This document shows, piece by piece, positions 1 to 8,216 of a stretch of DNA of 64,000 nt (position 1 is its first letter; every line of letters starts with the position of its first letter). This DNA is from UBA4416 sp040389965. Lineage in GTDB: Bacteria > Bacteroidota > Bacteroidia > B-17B0 > Aurantibacillaceae. The notes beneath the pieces were generated by a model, which saw only the letters and a program-made list of their open reading frames with translations, had not been told where the DNA came from and made no database searches. Position numbers and translations under genes: made by a program. The stretch lies in NCBI GenBank assembly GCA_040389965.1, contig JAZJZF010000064.1, positions 69,677-133,676 on the forward strand. Reading direction: 5' to 3'.

Positions 1-664
1 GGCTGCAAACCTCTTTATAGGTAGGATTCTGGGTATGTCCGCCTGTGTAACCAACAGTAGTTTTTACAACACCTGTGGCATGTTGAAAATAATATTCTAC
101 CCCCCAAAAACAACCTCCTGCAAAAATAGCTTTCTCTGTTGTTTTCATGGCAGTACTTTTTTCAGGTACAAACAACATGGAAATTGAATTTACACAATGG
201 CGTGTATCCTTATCGGTTAATCCTTCGCCATAAAATACATGCCCTAAATGGCCACCACAGGTTGCACAGGTAATCTCTGTTCTTTTACCATCAATATCCA
301 ATGTTTTTTTTACCGCTCCCGGTATTTCGTCATCAAAGCTTGGCCAGCCACAACCCGAATGGAATTTGGAATCTGATTTATACAAGGGTGCATTACATTG
401 TTTGCAGATGTAGGTTCCTTTTTCAAAGTTATCGGTATATTCGCCCGTAAAAGCTCTTTCGGTGCCTTTATTAACGATCACACGCTCTTCTTCTTTCGTT
501 AATTTATTAAGTTTCATACTTCCTGTTTGTTTTAATGCTGCATTATTTTTTGAATTGTCGGCTGTCTGGCATCGTGTACTATAGCATCCTATTAGTAAAA
601 ATAGGATACTCATAAACATAAAGTGCCTTTTACTTTTTGGTGGTGTTAATGAATCGTTTTTCAT
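1..664 (-). CDS. msrB: Peptide methionine sulfoxide reductase MsrB-MsrA fusion lipoprotein (partial, C-terminus off window)
   Basis: Repairs oxidised methionine in envelope proteins. Read on the minus strand from ATG at 664-662; about 221 residues are visible and the reading frame runs off the window edge. The N-terminus has a hydrophobic segment ending in a lipobox-like LIGC, so it is probably a lipoprotein. The MsrB domain follows with the two zinc CxxC pairs (CKQC and CATC), the GCGWPSF segment and the catalytic Cys in RHCVNS. The MsrA domain then starts with its catalytic GGCFWG motif and YTGG segment. MsrB-first order is one of the known fusion arrangements. A second Met about 15 residues in could be the start, but the chosen one keeps a charged n-region. 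Identification is firm; the MsrA C-terminus cannot be judged. Confidence 0.93.
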   Translation of the reverse strand, partial: MKNDSLTPPKSKRHFMFMSILFLLIGCYSTRCQTADNSKNNAALKQTGSMKLNKLTKEEERVIVNKGTERAFTGEYTDNFEKGTYICKQCNAPLYKSDSKFHSGCGWPSFDDEIPGAVKKTLDIDGKRTEITCATCGGHLGHVFYGEGLTDKDTRHCVNSISMLFVPEKSTAMKTTEKAIFAGGCFWGVEYYFQHATGVVKTTVGYTGGHTQNPTYKEVCS

Positions 665-850
665 TGTGGTTATTTTTATATCTGTAAAATTAAACAATTG
701 ATATCTTACAACATTCGGCTTATTGTCGGATACCTGACATATATACGATTTTTATGTTTTTTTGGTTTTTAAAGGCTAATAGGTAATTTAGTAGAAATTA
801 TTTCCCGAAAATTTCGCATATAAACACAGATTTTAGAACATAAAAATCAT

Positions 851-2011
851 ATGAGACTACATTTTTTATTAGATTCAGACATTACTTACTTAAACTTTGC
901 TTCTTTTGGAGCATGCGCCAAACCTGTTTTTGAGGAGTATATCCACAAACAAATGGAGCTGGAAAGGGAGCCCGTTCAGTTTGTAACTGTTACCGGCACA
1001 AACTATTTAAAAGCTTCAAGGCAAGCATTAGCAGCCTATATTCATTGCCATGAAGATGATATTATATATACACCAAACCCGTCTTACGCCATTAGTATTA
1101 TTACCAAAAGCCTTAAGTTAAATCCGGGCGACGAGATCCTGTCGACCGATATAGAATATGGTGCTATGGATAAAACATGGAACCATTATTGCAAAAATAC
1201 GGGGGCAAAATATGTCAGGCAACATATTACATTACCTGTAACATCCAAAGAGCAGATCCTTCACGATTTCTGGAAAGGCTTAACGCCAAATACCAAAGTT
1301 ATTTTTATTGGACAAATTACCAGTGCCACCGCTTTAATATTACCGGTTAAGGAAATTTGTGAAATGGCAAAAAAATTAGGTCTGCTCACTATTGTTGACG
1401 GCGCACATGTTCCTGGCCACATTCCTCTGAATTTACGCGAATTGAAAGCAGATATTTATACAGGCGCCTGTCATAAATGGATGATGACCCCTAAAGGTTG
1501 TTCATTTTTATATGTTACCAAAGAACAACAGGCATGGGTTGATCCCCTGGTTGTAAGCTGGGGATATGAAAGCGCGATGCCGTCAAACTCTCAGTTTCAG
1601 GATTACCATGAGCTTCAGGGAACAAGAGATATTGCTGCTTTTTTAACGGTACCAAGAGCCATTGAGTTTATGAAAGACCATCATTGGGAACAAAAAGCAG
1701 CTGCTTGCCGAAAAATGGTAAAAGATAATGTGCATCGTTTTTGTACCTTATTAAATTCGAAACCTCTATGCCCTGTTACAGATGAGTTTTTAGGGCAAAT
1801 GGTAAGTATTCCTATCCGTACGAAAGAGCCTGAAGTATTACAACGGCTATTGTTTACTGACTATAACATTGAAGTACCCGTTATGAGACTTGGTACAAAT
1901 ACATTTTTACGTTATTCCATACAGGTATTTAATACACAAAAAGACCTGGATGTATTGTTTACGGCATTGGAAAACATTCTGAAAACTACTTCTCTAATCC
2001 TTCTTGATTAA
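851..2011 (+). CDS. Class V aminotransferase family PLP enzyme (isopenicillin-N-epimerase/cysteine-desulfurase-like)
   Basis: 386-residue fold-type I PLP enzyme. Visible marks are the IVDGAHVPG segment (Asp that contacts the PLP pyridine nitrogen, about residue 194) and the GACHKWMMTPKG segment containing the Schiff-base Lys about 25 residues later, followed by a RDIAAFL-type stretch that in this superfamily contacts the cofactor phosphate. The overall length and the C-terminal small domain (LRYSIQVFNT) fit the isopenicillin-N epimerase-like branch of class V. Substrate cannot be told: no SufS/NifS-type active-site Cys loop is evident, so sulfur transfer is unlikely. Starts at an ATG; divergent from the Msr gene across 186 bp. 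Followed 46 bp later by topB on the same strand. Confidence 0.85.
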   Translation: MRLHFLLDSDITYLNFASFGACAKPVFEEYIHKQMELEREPVQFVTVTGTNYLKASRQALAAYIHCHEDDIIYTPNPSYAISIITKSLKLNPGDEILSTDIEYGAMDKTWNHYCKNTGAKYVRQHITLPVTSKEQILHDFWKGLTPNTKVIFIGQITSATALILPVKEICEMAKKLGLLTIVDGAHVPGHIPLNLRELKADIYTGACHKWMMTPKGCSFLYVTKEQQAWVDPLVVSWGYESAMPSNSQFQDYHELQGTRDIAAFLTVPRAIEFMKDHHWEQKAAACRKMVKDNVHRFCTLLNSKPLCPVTDEFLGQMVSIPIRTKEPEVLQRLLFTDYNIEVPVMRLGTNTFLRYSIQVFNTQKDLDVLFTALENILKTTSLILLD

Positions 2012-2057
2012 AGTAATTTTTTAGAATCTTTACCTTTCAATCTGCCCTTAAACTATT

Positions 2058-4397
2058 GTGAAACTCTGCATTGCTGAAAAACCAAGTGTTGGAAAAGAAA
2101 TTGCCCGGATCTTAGGCGCAACCGCCAGACGCGACGGCTTTTATGAGGGCAATGGTTATTTGATCAGCTGGACCTTCGGGCATTTCTGCACTTTAAAATC
2201 GCCGGAAGATTACAGCGACGACTGGAGACGATGGTCATTGGATTTTTTGCCAATGCTCCCGCCTAAATTTCAGATCAAACTCATTGATAATTCAGGGGTC
2301 CAAAAACAATACGGCATTTTAAAAAATTTAATAGATCAATGTACAGAGGTTATTAACTGCGGGGATGCCGGCATTGAAGGAGAACTGATTCAACGTTGGG
2401 TGCTGGCAAAAGCATTATGTGCAAAGCCTGTAAAACGTTTATGGATCTCCTCTATGACCGATGAAGCCATTCGTGAAGGATTTGAAAAATTAAAAGATGC
2501 ATCCGCTTATGATCTGCTCTATGCGGCAGGCAATGCCCGCGCTATTGGCGATTGGCTCCTGGGAATGAATGCAAGCCGTTTATACACTGTAAAGTATGCC
2601 AACGGAAAAGGCGTTTTATCCATAGGAAGGGTTCAAACCCCTACCCTTGCTTTAATTGTAAATCGTTATCTGGAGATCATGAATTTTGTTCCCGAAACGT
2701 ATTGGGAATTAAAAACCAATTACCGTGATGTTAATTTTAATTCGAGCCAACGCAAATTTAAAAATAAGGAAGAAGCCCAAAGCCTGCTGGCAGAGATCAA
2801 AGACAAGGAATTTGAAATTACATCTGTTGTCAAAAAGAATACCAATGAAAGTCCGCAGCCTTTATTTGATTTAACTGCTTTACAGGTAGAGTGTAACAAG
2901 AAATTTAATTTCACGGCAGATGATACTTTAAAACATATTCAAAAATTATACGAGCAAAAACTGGTTACTTATCCAAGGGTTGATACGACTTACCTTCCGG
3001 AAGAGATGTATAGCAAGGTTCCGGGCATTTTAAAGAATATGAGGCCTTACGAACATCTGATCTCTCCCTTGCTAAATAAACCTTTACGTAAAAGCAAAAA
3101 AGTATTCGACGATAAAAAAATCACAGACCATCACGCTATTATTCCTACAGGAGTTGAGCCTTATTCAGGTATGCCTATGCCTGAAAAGCAGGTATATGAT
3201 ACCATAGCCAAACGATTTATTGCCGCTTTTTATCCTGATTGTGTGGCTTCCAACACCTCTGTTATTGGTAAAGTAGACATACATGAATTTACAGCAACAG
3301 GTAAAATAATTTTAGAAGAAGGCTGGCGTGTAATTTATCCTAAAAAAGAAAACGAAGAGAAAGAAGATGATGTGCAGGTAATGCCAAATTTTGTGATCGG
3401 AGAAAAAGGCCCTCATGTCCCTGACTTACAGGAAAAACAAACACAGCCTCCGAAACACCATACAGAAGCGACTTTGCTAAGAGCCATGGAAACAGCAGGC
3501 AAGCAGGTAGAAGACCCCGAATTGCGCGACTTAATGAAAGACAATGGTATTGGCCGCCCTTCTACACGCGCCAATATTATTGAAACCTTATTTAAACGAA
3601 CCTATATTACGCGCCAGAAAAAGAACCTGATTCCAACCATTACAGGCATCGAATTAATTAAAACCATTAATAACGAATTGCTTAAATCTGTTGAGCTTAC
3701 AGGGCAATGGGAAAAGAAATTACGTCAGATAGAAAAAGGAGAATATGATGCTCCCCTGTTTTTGCAGGAAATGAAAGATATGGTAACCGGCCTTGTTAAT
3801 GAGGTAAAAGTGGAGCACAACTCCCGTATTACCATTGAAGCCGTTGCCAAAGAAGAGCCTAAAAAAGCAAGTGACACGGCATCCTTAAAAACTCCGGAAG
3901 GCACAGTTACCAAGACTAAAAAAACAAAACCCGCTACAGAAGAAAAAACAATTTGCCCTAAATGTAAATCGGGAACCATTATAAAAGGTAAGACAGCTTA
4001 TGGCTGTAGTGCCTATAAAGAGGGCTGTACCTTTAAAGTAGAATTTGAATTTCTTGGTAAAAAACTCAGTGAGAGTCAGCTTTTGCAACTAATCAAAAAA
4101 GGCAAAACCCCTTTAATTAAAGGATTTACACTTCATTCTAAAAAAGTAAACGGCATCGTAAATCTCGACAGTGATTTCAAACTCAACCTGAAGCAGGAAA
4201 CAGAATCACCGGCCGAACCTAAAGCAATGAACTTAACCTGTCCTAAATGCAAAACAGGCACAATGATGAAAGGTAAGTCAGCATGGGGTTGCAGCCGTTT
4301 TAAAGAAGACTGCCGTTTTGTAATTCCGTTTGATGTTTTACAAAAAAGCATTTCATCGGATGAATTAACACCGGAGTTTTTAAAGTCAGTCGTATAA
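2058..4397 (+). CDS. topB: DNA topoisomerase III with two C-terminal zinc ribbons
   Basis: Type IA topoisomerase of 779 residues, starting at GTG. The TOPRIM domain opens with IAEKPSVGKEIA (Glu7), and the catalytic Tyr is Tyr305 in VTYPRVDT; the IGRVQTPTLALI segment near residue 190 is typical of the family. The TOPRIM acidic motif reads CGDAGIEGE (Asp103), so the usual second Asp and the Arg of DxDREGE are replaced. After the core come two related C-terminal zinc-ribbon modules, each CPKCKxGT...GCSxxxxxC (about residues 632-665 and 730-763), which in the family help single-strand DNA binding and decatenation. A TAccTTTc box lies at 2031-2038. Role: resolving recombination and replication intermediates. 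Confidence 0.95.
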   Translation: MKLCIAEKPSVGKEIARILGATARRDGFYEGNGYLISWTFGHFCTLKSPEDYSDDWRRWSLDFLPMLPPKFQIKLIDNSGVQKQYGILKNLIDQCTEVINCGDAGIEGELIQRWVLAKALCAKPVKRLWISSMTDEAIREGFEKLKDASAYDLLYAAGNARAIGDWLLGMNASRLYTVKYANGKGVLSIGRVQTPTLALIVNRYLEIMNFVPETYWELKTNYRDVNFNSSQRKFKNKEEAQSLLAEIKDKEFEITSVVKKNTNESPQPLFDLTALQVECNKKFNFTADDTLKHIQKLYEQKLVTYPRVDTTYLPEEMYSKVPGILKNMRPYEHLISPLLNKPLRKSKKVFDDKKITDHHAIIPTGVEPYSGMPMPEKQVYDTIAKRFIAAFYPDCVASNTSVIGKVDIHEFTATGKIILEEGWRVIYPKKENEEKEDDVQVMPNFVIGEKGPHVPDLQEKQTQPPKHHTEATLLRAMETAGKQVEDPELRDLMKDNGIGRPSTRANIIETLFKRTYITRQKKNLIPTITGIELIKTINNELLKSVELTGQWEKKLRQIEKGEYDAPLFLQEMKDMVTGLVNEVKVEHNSRITIEAVAKEEPKKASDTASLKTPEGTVTKTKKTKPATEEKTICPKCKSGTIIKGKTAYGCSAYKEGCTFKVEFEFLGKKLSESQLLQLIKKGKTPLIKGFTLHSKKVNGIVNLDSDFKLNLKQETESPAEPKAMNLTCPKCKTGTMMKGKSAWGCSRFKEDCRFVIPFDVLQKSISSDELTPEFLKSVV

Positions 4398-4445
4398 GTA
4401 CAATCCTTTTTTATATTCTTGATTTATTATAGCTTTTATATTGCT

Positions 4446-4539
4446 AATTCCTCCTTCGAAGGAGGTGGCCGCAGGCCGGAGGATGTCTGAAAAGAACAAT
4501 ATCTCCCGCCTTTCAGGCACCCTCTTCAAAGAGGGAATT
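4446..4539. repeat. Bacteroidota extragenic palindromic repeat
   Basis: The spacer after topB holds a compound inverted repeat. It contains the perfect 16-bp palindrome CCTCCTTCGAAGGAGG (4450-4465), a short GGCC-GCA-GGCC hairpin, and a second hairpin CCCTCTT-CA-AAGAGGG (4520-4535). Its outer ends AATTCCTC and GAGGGAATT are roughly inverted. From memory this layout (two G/C-rich hairpins around a purine-rich middle) resembles extragenic repeats common in this phylum. It could serve as a terminator for topB, though no T-run follows on the plus strand. Confidence 0.6.
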
Positions 4540-4599
4540 CATTTACGCCAAGTTATTTAATTGCTACAAATCGTAGCACTAAACCCTTTACCCCTTTCT

Positions 4600-4607
4600 T
4601 ACCTTTG
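4600..4607 (+). promoter_or_regulatory. TAnnTTTG -7 promoter box, leaderless-type
   Basis: TACCTTTG matches the Bacteroidota sigma-70 -7 consensus TAnnTTTG and ends only 4 nt before the ATG at 4612, so transcription would start at or next to the start codon. No good TTTG -33 box is seen at the usual 19-21 nt spacing. Confidence 0.45.
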
Positions 4608-4611
4608 TAAC

Positions 4612-6003
4612 ATGTTCGCTATCATTGATATTGAGACCTGCGGCGGAAAGTTTGATTTCCGAAAAGGGAGGATCACAGAGATCTGCATTCTTGTGCACGA
4701 TGGCCTGAGCGTTATTAAAAATTTCACGACACTCGTCAATCCCGAATGTAACATTTCCCCTTATTTTACAAGCCTTACCAACATTACCAACGACATGGTA
4801 GCAGACGCTCCCAAATTTCATGAAATAGCCAAAACAATTATTGAAATGACCGAGGACTGTGTATTTGTGGCACATAACGTAGGTTTTGATTATAGTTTTA
4901 TCAGAGATGAATTTGCGTCTTTAGGCTACGTTTATAAAAGAGAAACATTATGCACGGTTCGTCTGAGTCGCAAATTAATGCCCGAAAGATTATCTTACAG
5001 CTTAGGAAAGTTATGTGCAGGCTTAGGCATAGAAATTTTCGGGAGACACCGTGCAGAAGGCGATGCACTGGCTACAGCCGAATTGTTTGATTTATTACTA
5101 CGTTTAAAAAACGATAATCCGCTTTATAAAAACAAAGGCGTTACCGAATTAATGACCCGTCGCATTGATTCCATTAAAAAATATATTCTTAATAAAATTC
5201 CTGAAGCCTGCGGCGTATACTATTTCCTTAATAAAGAGCAGGAGATCATTTATATTGGTAAAAGCATTAATATGTATAACCGTGCCATCAGCCATTTTAA
5301 CAGCGATGCAAAAAAGGGAAAGAAACTTTTAAATGATCTGTACAACGTCAGTTTTGTAGAAACAGGAAGTGAATTAATTGCTCTTTTGTTAGAAGCTGAA
5401 GAAATAAAAAAGCATAAACCTTTATACAATCGTAAAAGTAAATCAGAAGTATTTACACATGCCATTGATTTTACAATTAGTAAGCACAAGGTTATCCAGT
5501 TTAAAATTGTGCCTTACGAGGCATCTGAAAATGCCCTCGTATCCTGTGCTACCTACTCTACCGCCCGTTCTTATATGGATGCATGGATCGATGAATATAG
5601 TTTATGCCTTCAGCATTGTCATTTAACAGAAGCTAATAGCGTTTGCTTTAATCACCAGATTAAACAATGCAATGGTATTTGTGCAGGAGAAGAAAGTGTG
5701 GAAGATTACAACAAACGAGCCGCAAAAATTCTAAAAAAATACACTTACGAAGATCCCGATTTTATGTTGATGGATCGCGGAAGAATTGCCGAAGAACGCT
5801 CGGTGATACTAGTAGAAAACGGCAGCTATGTGGGTTATGCTTACATTGACCAATTCACACAATTCAGCAACCCGGAAGAGTTGAAAGACATCATAAAAAG
5901 GCAGACCTATTATCCTGATACCAATAACCTGATCAAAGCCCATTTGCAAAAACATTTCCTTAAAAAAATAGTCCTGCAAAAACAAAAGGAACTGGATTAT
6001 TAG
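4612..6003 (+). CDS. DnaQ-like 3'-5' exonuclease fused to GIY-YIG (UvrC/Cho-like) nuclease
   Basis: 463 residues. The start at ATG 4612 is chosen because the exonuclease motif MFAIIDIET begins there; the frame extends 17 codons upstream only through a TTG. Residues 1-165 form a DEDDh exonuclease: Asp6/Glu8, the AHNVGFDYSF motif with Asp93, and His146/Asp151 in HRAEGDA. Residues about 195-275 form a GIY-YIG nuclease (GVYYF at 201, YIGKS at 214). The C-terminal part keeps UvrC/Cho-like cysteines (QIKQCNGICAGEE). Such exonuclease/UvrC-N fusions are known in bacteria and are thought to act in DNA repair, but substrate is not settled. It lacks the UvrC C-terminal RNase H-like and helix-hairpin-helix parts. 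Confidence 0.85.
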   Translation: MFAIIDIETCGGKFDFRKGRITEICILVHDGLSVIKNFTTLVNPECNISPYFTSLTNITNDMVADAPKFHEIAKTIIEMTEDCVFVAHNVGFDYSFIRDEFASLGYVYKRETLCTVRLSRKLMPERLSYSLGKLCAGLGIEIFGRHRAEGDALATAELFDLLLRLKNDNPLYKNKGVTELMTRRIDSIKKYILNKIPEACGVYYFLNKEQEIIYIGKSINMYNRAISHFNSDAKKGKKLLNDLYNVSFVETGSELIALLLEAEEIKKHKPLYNRKSKSEVFTHAIDFTISKHKVIQFKIVPYEASENALVSCATYSTARSYMDAWIDEYSLCLQHCHLTEANSVCFNHQIKQCNGICAGEESVEDYNKRAAKILKKYTYEDPDFMLMDRGRIAEERSVILVENGSYVGYAYIDQFTQFSNPEELKDIIKRQTYYPDTNNLIKAHLQKHFLKKIVLQKQKELDY

Positions 6004-6027
6004 TGAAAATATGCTTTACTTTATAAG

Positions 6028-7566
6028 ATGCTAAAGTATGTTGTGTTTTTTATAGTCATAGGCTCTTTTAGCCCTTCCTTTGCACAGCATGGCAACTTTA
6101 AAAGGCCGCTTACCGCTGCCGATTTTGTATTTCTTAAAAAAGAAGCGGCCGAGTGCTTTGGGTTTAATGCCAACATGCAGCTGTCTTATAATAACAAAGA
6201 CCTTGTTTCCAATAAAAAAAGAACCGGCGATAAACCCGCAACACTGGAAAATGTTGAACTGGTAAAAAAGAAGCTTCTTAAAACACCTGAGGACGTTTCC
6301 ATCTATACCGAAATAGCAGGCATTTACAGCAGATTAAAAATGCCCGATTCAGCGGCTCAGTACCGGAGAAAATCATTTGAGGTCATTTCCAGGGTTATAA
6401 AACAGCACCCTGATAGTGCCAATGCCATCTTCCTCTTGGGCAATATTTATATGAGTGCTTTGCAAATGGATAGTGCTCTTGCTAAATACAAAAGCACCCT
6501 CTTAAAAGACCCTACCAATAAAGATGCCTTGATGATCTTGCCTTTTATTCATATCCTCAACAATCATTACGATTCCGCCTATGCTTTTGTGATCCGCCAA
6601 AAAGAAAAACACCCCGAAGATAACTCCATTTATGAAGCCCTGCCGGTGTATTACATCTATAAATTTTATGCGCAGTTAAATGCTCTCAACGAGATGACTG
6701 TTGTGGGAAAAGATGCCTTAGAGCCTGAAACCCTTATCAGTCTTAAAATTTTAAGAGACCATTACGAAGCAAATAAAACTGATTTTAAACGTGAACTACT
6801 TTACAGAGTTACTTATCAAGTGTGTTATTCCACACTGGTGACTTACAAAACAGTTAATGACTCTACATTCAACACAAAAAACATTCATTTTATAATCACT
6901 CCAAAAGACGAAAAAAATTTAAAAGGATCCGAAGAATTTTTTGAGAAATGCATGCATAACAAAGAACTCGAAAACAAGTACATTGCCAATAAAATGCTGG
7001 GTAACATTAATTTACTCCTCAATAAACCCAAACAAGCCATTCCTTACCTGAAAAAAGCGATCAAATTAAAACCGGTAAGCAAAAGCACAGTGGGCGATAA
7101 TGCTTCCGAAGATTATGATAATTTAATTGCCGCTTATTTTGTTTTAAAAGATTCGGTCAATTACGAAAAAACGATTTTAGAAAAAATAAAAGTAAAGCCT
7201 ACTATTGATCCGAATTACCTGGATTATATTATGGCGGCGAAAGTGTGCATTGACCGAAAGAAATTTACACAGGCAGAAACGTATTTTAAAGGCGCCTTAG
7301 CACTTAACGATAAAAACGTTGATATTTATTTAGGCCTTGCCTTAACGTATTTTCTTGCTGATAACCGTAAAGATGCCCTAACCTACATTGATCAGGCCTT
7401 TCAAATTGATCCTAAAAAATGGGAATTATATATTTTATACGGCATTGTTTCTCTTTGTAATAATGATCCTGTAAATGCCTTCGAAGCCTTTAAATCAGGC
7501 CGAAAACTCCATAACCGTAAATGGATAAAAGAAGAATTAATGGAAAAATATTTTGACCTATTTTAA
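6028..7566 (+). CDS. Secreted tetratricopeptide-repeat protein
   Basis: 512 residues with a clear signal peptide (hydrophobic stretch ending SFAQ). Successive 34-residue TPR units are seen around residues 90-190 (PDSAAQYRRKSFEV, NAIFLLGNIYM) and again in the C-terminal half (AIPYLKKAIKLKP, AETYFKGALALN, ALTYIDQAFQIDP). No enzymatic domain is recognisable, so it is probably a periplasmic scaffold. It follows the nuclease gene by 24 bp and its last 14 bp overlap the DUF1415 gene, which suggests a translationally coupled pair. Function unknown. Confidence 0.8.
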   Translation: MLKYVVFFIVIGSFSPSFAQHGNFKRPLTAADFVFLKKEAAECFGFNANMQLSYNNKDLVSNKKRTGDKPATLENVELVKKKLLKTPEDVSIYTEIAGIYSRLKMPDSAAQYRRKSFEVISRVIKQHPDSANAIFLLGNIYMSALQMDSALAKYKSTLLKDPTNKDALMILPFIHILNNHYDSAYAFVIRQKEKHPEDNSIYEALPVYYIYKFYAQLNALNEMTVVGKDALEPETLISLKILRDHYEANKTDFKRELLYRVTYQVCYSTLVTYKTVNDSTFNTKNIHFIITPKDEKNLKGSEEFFEKCMHNKELENKYIANKMLGNINLLLNKPKQAIPYLKKAIKLKPVSKSTVGDNASEDYDNLIAAYFVLKDSVNYEKTILEKIKVKPTIDPNYLDYIMAAKVCIDRKKFTQAETYFKGALALNDKNVDIYLGLALTYFLADNRKDALTYIDQAFQIDPKKWELYILYGIVSLCNNDPVNAFEAFKSGRKLHNRKWIKEELMEKYFDLF

Positions 7567-8116
7567 TCACTATACATTGACTGAAGAATACATTATAGAA
7601 CAAACCAAAAACTGGATAAAAACAGTGGTGATCGATTGCAACTTTTGTCCTTTTGCGGCAAAGGTCTATTCAAACAAAACCATTCATTATACAGTAAGTA
7701 AGGTATCCACAGTTGCAGAAGCGCTTCCTATACTAAAATCCGGTCTCGAATTATTAGATGCGAATGAGCAAACGGAAACCTCTTTTATTATTTTTCCGGA
7801 AGGCTTTAAAGAGTTTAATGACTATTTATCTTTAGTAAAAAAAGCAGAAAAGCTTTTGGCAAAAGAAGATTATGAAGGCATTTACCAAATTGCCAGTTTC
7901 CACCCCTCCTATTGTTTCGACGGTTCAGATAACGATGATCCTGCAAACTATACCAATCGCTCAGTGTACCCGATGCTGCATATTTTAAGAGAAGAAAGTA
8001 TTGACAAAGCATTGCAGTTTTTTCCTCATTCCGAAAAAATCCCTGAAAACAACATCACCTTTACCAGAGAAAAAGGTCTGAAATATATGCAGCTCTTATT
8101 GAATGCCTGTAAATAA
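7553..8116 (+). CDS. DUF1415 family protein
   Basis: 187 residues. The family signature is visible as an N-terminal helix followed by DCNFCPFA (Cys pair), then FxIFPEGFKEFNDYL and the QIASFHPSYCFDGSDNDDPANYTNRSVYPMLHILRE block. No ATG exists before the conserved region; the frame opens at TTG 7553, overlapping the TPR gene by 14 bp, with a second TTG at 7577. Function of the family is not known; the paired cysteines and His could bind metal. Cytoplasmic by lack of a signal peptide. Start is uncertain, family assignment is good. Confidence 0.8.
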   Translation: MTYFNHYTLTEEYIIEQTKNWIKTVVIDCNFCPFAAKVYSNKTIHYTVSKVSTVAEALPILKSGLELLDANEQTETSFIIFPEGFKEFNDYLSLVKKAEKLLAKEDYEGIYQIASFHPSYCFDGSDNDDPANYTNRSVYPMLHILREESIDKALQFFPHSEKIPENNITFTREKGLKYMQLLLNACK

Positions 8117-8216
8117 ACCGTATTTGTTACCACAGGGAACCAGACCTAACATATATTAACATTTTCGTCTCATTTTATTTTAAAATACAAGGTGGCTTTT
8201 GTATCTTTAATCTGTT

